Assembly (NCBI GenBank): GCA_031127075.1
Contig: JARIFA010000002.1
Coordinates: 1-64,000, forward strand
DNA length: 64,000 nucleotides
Direction of reading: 5' to 3'
From: Gemmatimonadota bacterium
GTDB taxonomy: Bacteria; Gemmatimonadota; Gemmatimonadetes; Gemmatimonadales; Gemmatimonadaceae
Shown here: positions 40,475-49,177 of the stretch, one piece after another
Numbering within the stretch: position 1 is the first letter of the stretch
How the letters are laid out: each line of letters begins with the position of its first letter
Made by a program: the position numbers and the translations under genes
The notes under the pieces: generated by a model
What the model was told of the DNA's origin: nothing
Databases searched by the model: none
The model's input: only the letters and a program-made list of their open reading frames with translations

Positions 40475-40481
40475 TATCTTA
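40475..40481. promoter_or_regulatory. bidirectional -10 element between P1 peptidase and holB
   Basis: TATCTTA contains a TANNNT hexamer on each strand: TATCTT on plus (six bases before the holB GTG) and TAAGAT on minus (seven bases before the peptidase ATG). Both genes would be leaderless from one symmetric element. No other promoter room exists in the 18-base gap. Confidence 0.55.
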
Positions 40482-40486
40482 CGCCT

Positions 40487-41542
40487 GTGCCGATCCTCCC
40501 GCTCCACGGACACGAGACCCTCCGCGCGCGCCTCGCCGACCTCGCGGGCGCGGGGACCCTCCCATCCACGATCCTGCTGCAGGGCCCGGCGGGCATTGGG
40601 AAGCAGCGGTTCGCCCTCTGGCTCGGCCAACTGCTCCTCTGTGAGGCCGCATCGCGTCCCTGCGGCACCTGCCAGCACTGCCGGCTCGCCCTCGACCTGC
40701 AGCATCCGGATCTGCGGTGGTTCTTCCCGCACGAGAAAATCAAAGGGGATGAGCCGTCGACGGAGGAGGTCGACGAGCGCTACCTCGGCGACGTCGCCGA
40801 GCGGCGCGAGGCCGCAGGGCTCTACACGCGCCCGGACGGCTCGATGGCGATCTACAAGTACACCGCGAAGCTCCTGACCGGGCTCGCCGCGAAATCGCCA
40901 GCACTCGCCAAGCGAAAGGTCTTCGTCATCGGCGACGCCGAACGGATGGCGCCGCAGGCCGCGAACCAGGAGATGTCGAACGCGGTGCTGAAGCTCCTCG
41001 AGGAGCCCGCGGCGAACACGACCTTCATCCTGACGTCGAGTGAACCAGGGGCCCTGCTCCCGACGATCCGCTCCCGCACCGTTTCCTTCCGTCTCTCGCC
41101 CGTGCCGGACGGGGCGATGCGCCCGCTGCTCGCAGAGCCCGCGGTCGCGGCCGCCGTGCCGAATGAACCGCCCGAGACGTTGCTCGCGATGGCGGGCGGC
41201 GCACTCGGGGCACTCATCGGGGGCGAGGGGCGTCGCGACGCGGTCGCGCGCGCACGACTGCTCCTCGCGGCCGCCGATGGGGGGCGCGAGTCGATGCTGA
41301 AGGCCGCCTTCGGTGCGGGATCGGCCAAGGCGCGCGGCGCCTTCCGCGAGACACTCGAGGCCCTCCTGGTGCTCCTGCGCGAACGCGCGCGGGCCGCAAC
41401 CACCTCCGGGGACGCCACCACTGCGATGCGCGCCCTCCGCGCCATCCCCGCGGTCGAGGAGGCGAAGATGGCGACCGAGGTGAACGCCATCCCGCAGCTC
41501 CTGGCGCTCGACGTGATGCGGGCCGTCGCCGGTGATCGCTGA
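40487..41542 (+). CDS. holB: DNA polymerase III clamp loader subunit delta'
   Basis: AAA+ clamp-loader subunit of 351 aa. It has a P-loop-like GPAGIGKQ, the zinc-binding Cys set (CEAASRPCGTCQHC), the sensor region NAVLKLLEEPAANTTFIL with TSSEPGALLPTIRSR, and a C-terminal helical collar. The start is GTG 40487 (VPILPLHGHE). Earlier track codons lie inside the divergent peptidase. moaC follows after a short TGACCCC-type repeat. Confidence 0.93.
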   Translation: MPILPLHGHETLRARLADLAGAGTLPSTILLQGPAGIGKQRFALWLGQLLLCEAASRPCGTCQHCRLALDLQHPDLRWFFPHEKIKGDEPSTEEVDERYLGDVAERREAAGLYTRPDGSMAIYKYTAKLLTGLAAKSPALAKRKVFVIGDAERMAPQAANQEMSNAVLKLLEEPAANTTFILTSSEPGALLPTIRSRTVSFRLSPVPDGAMRPLLAEPAVAAAVPNEPPETLLAMAGGALGALIGGEGRRDAVARARLLLAAADGGRESMLKAAFGAGSAKARGAFRETLEALLVLLRERARAATTSGDATTAMRALRAIPAVEEAKMATEVNAIPQLLALDVMRAVAGDR

Positions 41543-41543
41543 G

Positions 41544-41563
41544 TCCTGACCTCTGACCCCTGC
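41544..41563. repeat. short TGACCCC-type repeat after holB
   Basis: Two to three imperfect 7-bp units (CTGACCT, CTGACCC) start two bases after the holB stop and fill the gap before moaC. The same unit, longer, follows trmD on the opposite strand. Confidence 0.55.
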
Positions 41564-41567
41564 CTCG

Positions 41568-42047
41568 ATGTCCCTCTCTCATCTCGCCGTGGACGGTTCG
41601 GCCGCGATGGTCGACGTCTCCACCAAGCCGACCACTATCCGCCGCGCCATCGCGGAGGGACGGATCCGGATGCGGCCCGACGCGTTCATCGCCGTCCGTG
41701 ACGCCCAGATCGCCAAAGGCGATGTGCTTGGCGTCGCGCGCGTGGCCGGGGTGATGGCGGCCAAGCGCACCGCCGACCTCATCCCACTCTGCCACCCGAT
41801 CGCGCTGCACGATGTGCAGGTGCGCTTCACCCTCGACGAGGCCTCGCACACCATCCGCTGCGAAGGCGAGGCCGCCACGGCCGGCCCGACGGGTGTCGAG
41901 ATGGAGGCACTGACCGCGGTCAGCGTCGCGCTGCTCACCGTGTACGACATGGCCAAGAGCGCGGACAAGGGGATGCGGATCGAGGGCATCCGACTCCTCG
42001 AAAAGTCGGGAGGCCGCTCCGGCACCTGGCGCGCCGACGGGCCGTGA
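41568..42047 (+). CDS. moaC: cyclic pyranopterin monophosphate synthase
   Basis: Molybdenum-cofactor enzyme of 159 aa that makes cPMP from the MoaA product. The signature is complete: [51 protein letters not shown] and the catalytic lysine region KSADKGM. No other moa/moe genes lie in the window. Its stop overlaps the next gene's GTG by four bases. Confidence 0.97.
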   Translation: MSLSHLAVDGSAAMVDVSTKPTTIRRAIAEGRIRMRPDAFIAVRDAQIAKGDVLGVARVAGVMAAKRTADLIPLCHPIALHDVQVRFTLDEASHTIRCEGEAATAGPTGVEMEALTAVSVALLTVYDMAKSADKGMRIEGIRLLEKSGGRSGTWRADGP

Positions 42048-43042
42048 TCACAATCCGACGCTCAATGGGTGACGGCGTCGCATCGCCGATGCGCCCACCG
42101 CGACGCGTGGGAACCGCCGTCCCTCGATTCCTGCGTCCAGGCGTCGCGGCGGCCGCGCTCCTCGGCGGCAGCATCGCCTGCGCGCCCGCGCCCGTCGCGC
42201 CGTCCCCTGAGCCGACGCCCACACTCGAGACTCGGTTCGCCCAGCGCATCGCTCAGGAACCGGGCGCCGAAGCCGCGATCTGGGTCGAGGACCTCGGCAC
42301 CGGGGCGACGTTTCGACTCGCCGATACGGTGCCGTACCACCCGGCCAGCACGATGAAGCTCCCGGTGATGGTCACGCTCGTCCGCGCAGCCGAGTCCGGC
42401 GCGTTCGCCCTTGACGACCGGATCCTCCTGCAGAATGTGTTTCGCTCGATCGTCGACGGGTCCCCCTACTCGCTCGTCCGGGAGGAGGACTCCGACCCCG
42501 CGCTCTACGATCGGGTCGGCGCGCCCATCAGCCTCCGCGAGCTCAACCACCGCATGATCGTGCGGTCGAGCAACCTCGCCACCAACGCGCTGATCGAGGC
42601 GCTCGGTGCCGATGCCATCACGCGCGTCGCCACCTCCCTCGGCGCGGACGGCGTGATCGTCCGACGCGGCGTGGAGGACGGGAAGGCCTTTGCCGCCGGC
42701 CGCAACAACGGCGCCACGGCGCGCGGCCTTGGCCGACTCCTCGCGGCCGTCGAGCGCGGCGATGCCGCCTCCGCGGCGGGCACGGCCCTGATGCGCGCCA
42801 CGCTACTCGCACAAGAGTTCAATGACGAGATCCCGGCCGGCGTGCCCGCGGGCACGCCCGTCGCACACAAGACGGGATGGATCACCGGGCAGACGCACGA
42901 CGCGGCGATCGTCTACCCGCCGGGCCGCGCTCCGTTCGTGCTCGTCGTCCTCACCCGAGGCATCGCCGATCGCGCCACGGCGCAGCGGCTCATCGCCGAC
43001 CTCGCGGCCCTCACCTGGTCGCAGCTCGTCGCGGGACGCTGA
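42044..43042 (+). CDS. class A beta-lactamase-like serine hydrolase (lipoprotein)
   Basis: Protein of 332 aa with a lipoprotein-type signal (LLGGSIAC). The penicillin-recognising motifs are SxxK in [11 protein letters not shown] in place of SDN (VRSSNLATN) and KTG in AHKTGWITG. The omega-loop ExxLN of true class A beta-lactamases is not recognisable ([10 protein letters not shown] instead). It is therefore more likely a cell-wall peptide hydrolase or related enzyme than a resistance gene. It is coupled to moaC by a GTGA overlap; alternative ATG starts are at 42065 and 42089. Confidence 0.8.
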   Translation: MITIRRSMGDGVASPMRPPRRVGTAVPRFLRPGVAAAALLGGSIACAPAPVAPSPEPTPTLETRFAQRIAQEPGAEAAIWVEDLGTGATFRLADTVPYHPASTMKLPVMVTLVRAAESGAFALDDRILLQNVFRSIVDGSPYSLVREEDSDPALYDRVGAPISLRELNHRMIVRSSNLATNALIEALGADAITRVATSLGADGVIVRRGVEDGKAFAAGRNNGATARGLGRLLAAVERGDAASAAGTALMRATLLAQEFNDEIPAGVPAGTPVAHKTGWITGQTHDAAIVYPPGRAPFVLVVLTRGIADRATAQRLIADLAALTWSQLVAGR

Positions 43043-43048
43043 GGCGAC

Positions 43049-44770
43049 TCAGTCCACGATGCGCAGCGTGAAGCGGAAGGTGCTCCCCGCTCCCTCGACC
43101 GACTCAGCCCAGAGCTTGCCGCCGAGCGCCTCGACGATGCCGCGTGCGATGGCGAGCCCGAGCCCGGTCCCACCCTTCGGCGCGTTGCCCCGCACCGTCC
43201 AGTACCGCTCGAAGATCAGCGGCAACGAGGCGGCGGGGATGCCGTGCCCCGTGTCCGACACCGCGACCTCCACGTCGTAGTCGAGGATCCGCGCCGATAG
43301 CGTGATCAGCCCGCCACTCGGGGTGTACTTCACCGCATTGGAAAGCAGATTCGAGAGCACCTGCACCAGCCGCTCGTCATCGCCCCACACCTGCGGCACG
43401 GGTGGCAACTCCCCCAAGCGGAGCGTGATCCCCTTCAGCTCCGCCTCCGGCGTGAACAGCCCAACGGCGCGATCGAGGAGCGGGACGATGGCCACGGGGC
43501 GCTCCTCGACCGAGAGGTGCCCCGTCTCGATGTTGGCGACGTCGAGGAGGTCGCGGATCATCCGCTGCGCCAGGTCCTGACTCGCCACGATGTTGGTGAG
43601 CAGCGCCCGACGCTCCGGGTCGTCCACGGGAATCGACGGAAGCAACGCCCGCGCGCTCATCCCGATCGCCGAGATGGGGTTCCGCAGATCGTGCGAGACG
43701 ACACCAAGGGCGTGGTCGCGGGCCACCGTGGCCTGACGCGCAGCGGTGAAGAGCCGCGCGTTGTCGATGGCGAAGGCCGCCCGCACCGAGAGCTCCGTTG
43801 CGGTCGAGCGCTCGCCGCCAGTGAACGGCGGCCGGCCCGCCTCGCGGTACAGCGTCAGCACGCCGAGCACGTGCTCGCGGGCGATGAGCGGGAGAAACAA
43901 GATCTCCTGCATCGCGAGCGCCTGCAGGCGCGCCAACTCGGCGTCATCGACGGCGTGGGCCTCGAGCCAGTCGTCGCTCACGACGGGCACGTGCTCCTCG
44001 CGCTCCCGCCGGATCACATCGACCACGGGCCAGGGGGCGTCGAGGTCGAGCAACCCCTTTGCGACCGCCGAGAGCGCCGCATCGCGTCGAGCGTCCCCCG
44101 AACGCGCCGCCAGCCGACGCACCTTCCCCGACGGCGTCAGGAGATCGAGCAACGCCCCGTCGGCGAGCCACGGGATCGGCAACTGGACGACCGAGCGTTC
44201 CGTCGGGTCGATGTCCAGCGTCTCACCGAGCACCGCGACCGCCCCGGCGAACCGCTGCTCCGACTGTTCATCGGACTTTCGTCCGCTGATGTCGCGGAGG
44301 AGGACGGTGAAGACCATCGACCCATCCGGCATCGCCAGCTTCGAGATTGAGGCCTCCGCGGGAAACTCCGCCCCATCGCGCCTGCGGCCGAAGATCTCGC
44401 GACGGTCGGCCATCTGGCGCGCGGGCTCCGGCGCCCCGGCGAAGCCGCGGACCATCCCGGCGTGACTGCCACGGAACCGCTCGGGGAGGAGCATCGCCAG
44501 CGGCTGCCCCACCGCCTCCGCCGCCGGGTAGCCGAAAATCCGCTCGGCGCCGTGGTTGAAGTGCAGGATCCGCTGCGCCGCGTCGATCGTGATGATGGCG
44601 TCCATCGCGATCTCGAGGATGCCCGAGAACTTCGCCTCGGAGGCGCGCAACTCCGCCGCGGTGCGCGACTCGGCGGCGAGGTCATCGCGCATCCGGACAT
44701 ACGCGAACCAGACCACGACGGCCGCGAGCAGAACGAGGAGCGCGAGAAGCCCCGCAGGTGGCGACGGCAT
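43049..44770 (-). CDS. PAS-GAF sensor histidine kinase
   Basis: Protein of 573 aa. One N-terminal transmembrane helix (LLALLVLLAAVVVWFAYV), a PAS domain at about 45-160 (ILEIAMDAIITIDAAQRILHFN), a GAF domain at about 180-340, then HisKA with the phospho-His in VVSHDLRNPISA and an ATPase domain with LLSNAVKYTPSGG, VSDTGHGIP and GGTGLGLAIA. PAS and GAF suggest sensing of a small ligand or redox state at the membrane. The cognate response regulator is directly upstream; a TAGCTT box in the 40-base gap would let the kinase be transcribed independently. Confidence 0.93.
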   Translation of the reverse strand: MPSPPAGLLALLVLLAAVVVWFAYVRMRDDLAAESRTAAELRASEAKFSGILEIAMDAIITIDAAQRILHFNHGAERIFGYPAAEAVGQPLAMLLPERFRGSHAGMVRGFAGAPEPARQMADRREIFGRRRDGAEFPAEASISKLAMPDGSMVFTVLLRDISGRKSDEQSEQRFAGAVAVLGETLDIDPTERSVVQLPIPWLADGALLDLLTPSGKVRRLAARSGDARRDAALSAVAKGLLDLDAPWPVVDVIRREREEHVPVVSDDWLEAHAVDDAELARLQALAMQEILFLPLIAREHVLGVLTLYREAGRPPFTGGERSTATELSVRAAFAIDNARLFTAARQATVARDHALGVVSHDLRNPISAIGMSARALLPSIPVDDPERRALLTNIVASQDLAQRMIRDLLDVANIETGHLSVEERPVAIVPLLDRAVGLFTPEAELKGITLRLGELPPVPQVWGDDERLVQVLSNLLSNAVKYTPSGGLITLSARILDYDVEVAVSDTGHGIPAASLPLIFERYWTVRGNAPKGGTGLGLAIARGIVEALGGKLWAESVEGAGSTFRFTLRIVD

Positions 44771-44776
44771 CAGGGG

Positions 44777-44782
44777 AAGCTA
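44777..44782 (-). promoter_or_regulatory. -10 hexamer of a leaderless histidine-kinase promoter
   Basis: TAGCTT on the minus strand, six bases before the kinase ATG, in the gap after the response-regulator stop. Confidence 0.45.
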
Positions 44783-44810
44783 CGCGGCCGTCTCAGACCC
44801 GGGCAGACGG

Positions 44811-45476
44811 TCAGGCTTGCAGCAGCCCGAGCCGGAGCGCGAACTGGACATACTCGTGCCGATGCGAGAGGCCGAGCTTGTCCTGAATCCGCTGCTTGTA
44901 CGTGTCGACCGTCTTCGGCGAGATGAAGAGCTGCGAGCCGATCTCGGGCGCCGAGTACCCGTGGGCGGTCAGCCGGAGCACGTCACGCTCGCGCTCAGTG
45001 AGGCGCTCGTAGCGCGATCGCTCCTCCTGCATCGGGTCCTTCCGCTGGTAGCCCTTGGCAAGGATACGAGCTGCCTGCGCCCGGACGAAGATGTCGCCGC
45101 GCGCCACCGCCCGGATCGCGTCGAGCAGTTCGGCGTCCGCCGCGGTCTTCGGGAGGAACCCTGAGGCCCCGGCCTCGAGCATCGGCACCAGGTACTCCTC
45201 CTCCGGATGCATCGTCAGGATGAGTACTCGCGTCGGGATCCCCTTTTCGATGAGCAGCTTGGTCGCCTGCCCTCCATCCACCTCACCGATGGAGAGATCC
45301 ATCACCACCACCGTCGGCTTCAGGCGCTCGGCCATCGCGACCGCCTCGGGACCGGAGGAGGCCTCGCCCACGACGAGCATGTCACGGGCATTGGCGATCA
45401 CGGCCTTGAGGCCAGCACGGACCACGGCATGGTCGTCGGCAAGGAGGACGCGGATGAGTTCGTCGCTAAGGGTCAT
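44811..45476 (-). CDS. NarL/FixJ-family response regulator
   Basis: Protein of 221 aa. The receiver domain has acidic pocket LLADDHAVVRAGL, phospho-Asp in VVVMDLSIGEVDGG, and the Lys in GFLPKTAAD. The C-terminal LuxR-type helix-turn-helix reads [25 protein letters not shown] ... SPKTVDTYKQRIQDKL. It would bind DNA as a phosphorylated dimer. Partner kinase is 40 bases downstream. Confidence 0.95.
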   Translation of the reverse strand: MTLSDELIRVLLADDHAVVRAGLKAVIANARDMLVVGEASSGPEAVAMAERLKPTVVVMDLSIGEVDGGQATKLLIEKGIPTRVLILTMHPEEEYLVPMLEAGASGFLPKTAADAELLDAIRAVARGDIFVRAQAARILAKGYQRKDPMQEERSRYERLTERERDVLRLTAHGYSAPEIGSQLFISPKTVDTYKQRIQDKLGLSHRHEYVQFALRLGLLQA

Positions 45477-45620
45477 GTCGGGGGGCGCGGAGGGTGGATT
45501 CGGCTCTCGCGAAGAAGGTGGTCTCCCTACAGAGGGGGGCCCAGACGGGAGGGACCTGAAATCCTTCAGGGAATCCCCGACTCGTCCAGCCCCCCCCCCC
45601 GGCCCCGACGCATCATGCCC
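45477..45620 (-). other. intergenic region with small inverted repeat and poly-C run
   Basis: 144 bases between the outer-membrane protein gene and the response regulator. It holds CCTGAA-ATCC-TTCAGG (45555-45570), a 6-bp inverted repeat that could be a hairpin or an operator. A run of about 11 C follows near 45590-45601, which would be G-rich in the minus-strand RNA and prone to length variation. No clear promoter was recognised. Confidence 0.4.
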
Positions 45621-47522
45621 TTACGGGTGGTGGTGGTGCTCCCCGTCGCGCGGGTTCCCGTCCCGGTCATACCGCATCACCATCCCGCGGGCCATGCCCG
45701 AGACCGGGAGCGCCGGCAGGAACCCGACGGCGGGGCCGCCCTGATTCTCGACGCCCATATCGAGGGACATCTTCCGCCACCCCGCGACCGTCATCACCTC
45801 GGTCGTGTCGTCACGGAACGCGTACGCGGCCTTGAGGATCAGCGCCCGCTTCTCGGCGCGCGGCACGGCGTCGTTCGCGAGGATGTCCGAGATGACGTCG
45901 TGCATCGAATGGAGGTTGTCGAAGATGATCGCGATCTCCGGCCAGCGCGTCGCGAAGGTCGGGGCGATCGCCGCCGTCATCGGCATCATCGGTGGATAGC
46001 CATCGGGCGCGCCGGGGATCATCTGCCGGAAGCGGGCGACCGTGGCCATCACCCCCGCCTGCCGCTCCGCCGACGTGCGCCCCACGACGAGCGGCTCGTA
46101 GAGTCCCACCTGCAGCCAGTGATACGCCCAGATGAGCCCGTTGAACTTCGGATAGGCCTGCCGGAACGCGAGCGAGTAGGGCTGCTCCTGCATCAGCGAC
46201 ATGTTCTTCGGCACGAGGCTGAAGGCGAGGTCCGGACGGGAGCGATAATACGTGAGGAGGCGACGCATCTCGGCGTCTTTCGCCGCGTCGTCGAGCCGCT
46301 CGTCCGCGAGGATATCGTAGACCTGCCGGTGCAGGAGATGCGCCCACTCGAACATCATCTTCGCCTCGGGGGCGAGGCGAGCGTAGCGCGGCTCGATGGC
46401 GTCCTCCACGAGCGGGAGCCGGGGCGGGGCGTCGAGCACCTGCGTGGTCAACCGGTCGTAGATCGCGCCCTCGAGCCGACGCTGCGCCTCGGACGGCTGC
46501 GACCAGAGCAGCTCGTAGAGGATGGCGTGGCCGTAATCGAAGGCGTTGAAGAGCCGATCCGCCGCGGGATACCGGCGACGGAACGTGAAGTTGTGCGGCG
46601 CCTGTAGGTAGAACTGCTCGTATGTCGTGATCCACGGGGAGGCCGCGGCACGGGCGGCGGCCTCTGGCGTGACACTCGACGCGGCGGACGCACCGGACGC
46701 GAGCGCCGCGTTCGGCGTCGGGGCCCGCCATCCACGCGCGAACGCGTAGGCGCCACCGAGGGTCAGCCCCCAGTTCGGACCCCCCGAAGCGAGTTGCCGC
46801 CGCAGCCCCGCATCGACCGCGAGCCGCGGCGAGAGCTGGTGGCGGACACCAATCCCCGCCTCCCACTGCGTCGGTGCACCCATCGTCATCGGCGCGCGTG
46901 CCACCACCTCGGCCCCCGCGAGCAACGAGCGGAAGAAGAAGGTGTGGTCCACGGCGAGCCCAGCCTCCCACCGCACCGCATCATCGGCCCCGGGATCCGT
47001 CGCCGCGAGCGCTTCGCCGAGGGTGTACGCGCCGTTCAGGTGCACCCGCCCCCAACCGAGGGTCCGTGTCGCCAGCGCGCGCACCGTGCCCAACGACCTC
47101 GTCGGCGCGAGCGCGCCGGTACCGAGGTGCACCCCGGCCCCGAGCGCGAAGGCTGGGAGCGACCGGGACTCGATGTTCAGTTGGTGGAGTGCTTCGACCT
47201 CGATCCCCGCGAGCCCCGTGGACGGGCCGGGTTGCGAGAGATCATCGCGCGATTCGAAGGGGAACCCGATCTCCAGCTGCGTCCGCGGCAGGAATCCCCA
47301 GGCGATCGAGGGGGCCACCCCGACGGTGGACACCCCACGGCCCGCGCGTGACGCGGTGAGCGGGACGGCTTGCAGTTCGATGGCACGTCGCTCGATGACG
47401 ACGGCATCCTCGGTGCGGAGCGGCCGCCCCCGATCGGTGTTGTAGAAGTCGGTCTGCGCGCCGATGGGGAGGGCGGACCAGAGGAACAAGAGCGCCCCGA
47501 GGGCGCGACGGAGGGCAGGCAT
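45621..47522 (-). CDS. two-domain outer-membrane protein with His-rich C-terminus
   Basis: Exported protein of 633 aa. After a signal peptide (LGALLFLWSALPIGAQ), residues ~20-280 look like a transporter-type beta-barrel with repeated G..A..L.. strands (WGFLPRTQLEIGFPF, GAGVHLGTGAL). The second half (~300-590) is mostly helical and rich in conserved-looking His, Trp and Tyr (YEQFYLQAPHNFTFRRRYP, WAHLLHRQVYDIL, LHSMHDVI). The protein ends GEHHHHP. I do not recognise the helical domain. A small His-rich exported protein is encoded just upstream, so metal binding is likely but unproved. Start MPALRRAL at 47522 gives the signal peptide. Confidence 0.6.
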   Translation of the reverse strand: MPALRRALGALLFLWSALPIGAQTDFYNTDRGRPLRTEDAVVIERRAIELQAVPLTASRAGRGVSTVGVAPSIAWGFLPRTQLEIGFPFESRDDLSQPGPSTGLAGIEVEALHQLNIESRSLPAFALGAGVHLGTGALAPTRSLGTVRALATRTLGWGRVHLNGAYTLGEALAATDPGADDAVRWEAGLAVDHTFFFRSLLAGAEVVARAPMTMGAPTQWEAGIGVRHQLSPRLAVDAGLRRQLASGGPNWGLTLGGAYAFARGWRAPTPNAALASGASAASSVTPEAAARAAASPWITTYEQFYLQAPHNFTFRRRYPAADRLFNAFDYGHAILYELLWSQPSEAQRRLEGAIYDRLTTQVLDAPPRLPLVEDAIEPRYARLAPEAKMMFEWAHLLHRQVYDILADERLDDAAKDAEMRRLLTYYRSRPDLAFSLVPKNMSLMQEQPYSLAFRQAYPKFNGLIWAYHWLQVGLYEPLVVGRTSAERQAGVMATVARFRQMIPGAPDGYPPMMPMTAAIAPTFATRWPEIAIIFDNLHSMHDVISDILANDAVPRAEKRALILKAAYAFRDDTTEVMTVAGWRKMSLDMGVENQGGPAVGFLPALPVSGMARGMVMRYDRDGNPRDGEHHHHP

Positions 47523-47627
47523 GGGATCGTCCGGGAGATGGCACCGGCGCGGCGGCTCAGGCGAGCCGTCGGCGGGCGGTGGCACGAATCGAAGGGGCAG
47601 GCCGCGGATCGACGCGGCCGCGGACGA

Positions 47628-48110
47628 TTAGGCGCGCGGAGGGGGCGGTTCGACCCCGACCACCGGCGCGGCCGGGGCATCCGCGATCACCAACCGCGGA
47701 GCGGTCGCGTCCGCACCGATGGGCGCACGCGTGACCAGCACCGTCGGCAGGGCGACGACGGCGCAGGAGGCGAGGTCATCGCAGGGCACCGGTGCCGGCG
47801 CCCCCGGCGAGGAGCGCTCCGCTCCCCCGTCGACCAGCATCGCGTGGCCGTGGTGCGCATTGTGCGCATCGAGCGGCGCAGGCTCACGCGGCACGAGGGG
47901 CTCGCCGTGCGCTGCGTGGCTGCCGTGACGCACAGGCCCGACACCGGTGGTGCCCGTGGTGCCCGTGGTGCCGGTTGCGACGGTCGCACCATCGCGCACC
48001 GCTCCGTCGGCACCCGACATCTCGCACGCGACCATCCCCCGCAGCGGCGCGACGAACAGCGCGACCGCGGCCAGCAGGGTGCCCGCACGATGGAGGAGAC
48101 GTCGACGCAT
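47628..48110 (-). CDS. small His-rich exported protein
   Basis: Protein of 160 aa with an N-terminal hydrophobic segment (GTLLAAVALFVAPLRGMV). A Gly/Thr repeat (TGTTGTTGTTG) is followed by His patches (RHGSHAAHGE, DAHNAHHGHA) and a CDDLASC pair. It resembles DUF2946-type small proteins near copper genes, though I cannot prove membership. The ATG lies only two bases after the 3' end of tRNA-Lys on the same strand. Upstream track codons are the tRNA itself. The His-tailed outer-membrane protein follows 105 bases later. Confidence 0.6.
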   Translation of the reverse strand: MRRRLLHRAGTLLAAVALFVAPLRGMVACEMSGADGAVRDGATVATGTTGTTGTTGVGPVRHGSHAAHGEPLVPREPAPLDAHNAHHGHAMLVDGGAERSSPGAPAPVPCDDLASCAVVALPTVLVTRAPIGADATAPRLVIADAPAAPVVGVEPPPPRA

Positions 48111-48112
48111 GA

Positions 48113-48185
48113 TGACCCGGGTGGGGCTCGAACCCACGACCTACGGCTTAAAAGGCCGCTGCTCTACCGGCTGAGCTACCGGGTC
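48113..48185 (-). tRNA. tRNA-Lys (TTT)
   Basis: A complete cloverleaf of 73 bases on the minus strand: acceptor GACCCGG / CCGGGTC, D arm GCTCAGCCGGTAGAGC, anticodon loop CTTTTAA, T arm GTGGGTTCGAGCCCCAC. CCA is not encoded. The next coding start follows after two bases, implying a shared transcript. Confidence 0.98.
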
Positions 48186-48216
48186 GGACCGGCGCCCCCC
48201 GCAGGGGACCGGTAGC

Positions 48217-48234
48217 AATCTAGCAGGGTATATT
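48217..48234. promoter_or_regulatory. divergent -10-like elements for tRNA-Lys and arsM
   Basis: Minus-strand TAGATT (48222-48217) lies 31 bases before tRNA-Lys, and plus-strand TATATT (48229-48234) lies 66 bases before arsM. The -35 regions are not convincing. The two promoters would overlap and may compete. Confidence 0.4.
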
Positions 48235-48266
48235 CTCCGGAGCCGCCGCACCCGCCGCCTGACCGG

Positions 48267-48293
48267 CCGGTGCGGAGCGCCGCCCCGCACCGG
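48267..48293 (+). promoter_or_regulatory. arsM 5' leader hairpin overlapping the ribosome site
   Basis: CCGGTGCGG and CCGCACCGG form a perfect 9-bp stem with a nine-base loop. The GGAG ribosome site (48292-48295), five bases before the ATG, begins inside the 3' arm, so the stem would partly hide it. Confidence 0.45.
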
Positions 48294-48300
48294 AGCCACC

Positions 48301-49170
48301 ATGCCCGAGACCACGCCCACCGATCTGACCGAGATCGTCCGCGAGAAGTATGGCGAGGCTGCCCGCCGCGTCCTCGCCGTCGCCGACGCTCCCGCCACCG
48401 ACGCCGCCGGCTGCTGCGGCCCCGTCAACGCCTGCTGTGGCGGTGCCGCCTTCAATGGCACCGTCGACCCGATCACGTCGAACCTCTACGTGAACGGCGA
48501 GACCGACGAGCTCCCATCGGCCGCCGTGCTCGCCTCCCTTGGCTGCGGCAACCCGACCGCCCTCGCCCAGCTGCACCCGGGCGACGTGGTCCTCGACCTC
48601 GGATCCGGCGGGGGCATCGATGTCATCCTCTCCGCCCGCCGCGTCGGGCCCACCGGGAAGGCCTACGGCCTCGATATGACCGACGACATGCTCGCGCTCG
48701 CGCGGAAGAACGCCGTCGAGGCCGGCATCACGAACGTCGAATTCATCAAGGGCCACATCGAGGCGATTCCGCTCCCCGATGCCTCCGTGGACGTCATCAT
48801 CTCCAACTGCGTCATCAATCTCTCCGCCGACAAGTCGCGCGTCCTTGCCGAAGCGTTCCGGGTGCTCAAGCCGGGCGGCCGCTTCGCCGTCAGCGACGTG
48901 GTCGTCCGCGGCGAGGTGCCGGCCGCGGTCCGGCGTAGCATGGAGCTCTGGATCGGATGCGTCGCCGGCGCGCTCGAGGAGTCGGAGTTCCGACGGCTGC
49001 TGAGCGGGGTTGGCTTCACCGACGTCGAGATTGAACCCACACGGATGTATCGGAGCGAGGACGCCCGCATCTTCCTCGGCGAGTCGGGGGTCGACGTGGA
49101 TGCGAACCTCGCGGAAATCGACGGGAAGTTCATGGCCGCCTTCGTCCGCGGGACGAAGCCCGCCGCGTGA
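48301..49170 (+). CDS. arsM: arsenite S-adenosylmethionine methyltransferase
   Basis: Cytoplasmic enzyme of 289 aa that methylates As(III). Motif I is [12 protein letters not shown]. The three arsenic-binding cysteines are in the expected contexts ([26 protein letters not shown]). An additional N-terminal Cys cluster ([12 protein letters not shown]) is common in bacterial ArsM and may trap arsenite. Methylated arsenicals leave by volatilisation or efflux. arsC follows after seven bases; no arsR repressor is in the window. Confidence 0.95.
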   Translation: MPETTPTDLTEIVREKYGEAARRVLAVADAPATDAAGCCGPVNACCGGAAFNGTVDPITSNLYVNGETDELPSAAVLASLGCGNPTALAQLHPGDVVLDLGSGGGIDVILSARRVGPTGKAYGLDMTDDMLALARKNAVEAGITNVEFIKGHIEAIPLPDASVDVIISNCVINLSADKSRVLAEAFRVLKPGGRFAVSDVVVRGEVPAAVRRSMELWIGCVAGALEESEFRRLLSGVGFTDVEIEPTRMYRSEDARIFLGESGVDVDANLAEIDGKFMAAFVRGTKPAA

Positions 49171-49177
49171 ACCCGCG

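Noticed and set aside
42044-43042. Antibiotic-resistance beta-lactamase
   Set aside because: The omega-loop Glu motif is not seen and SDN is changed; the fold match alone does not support a resistance call.
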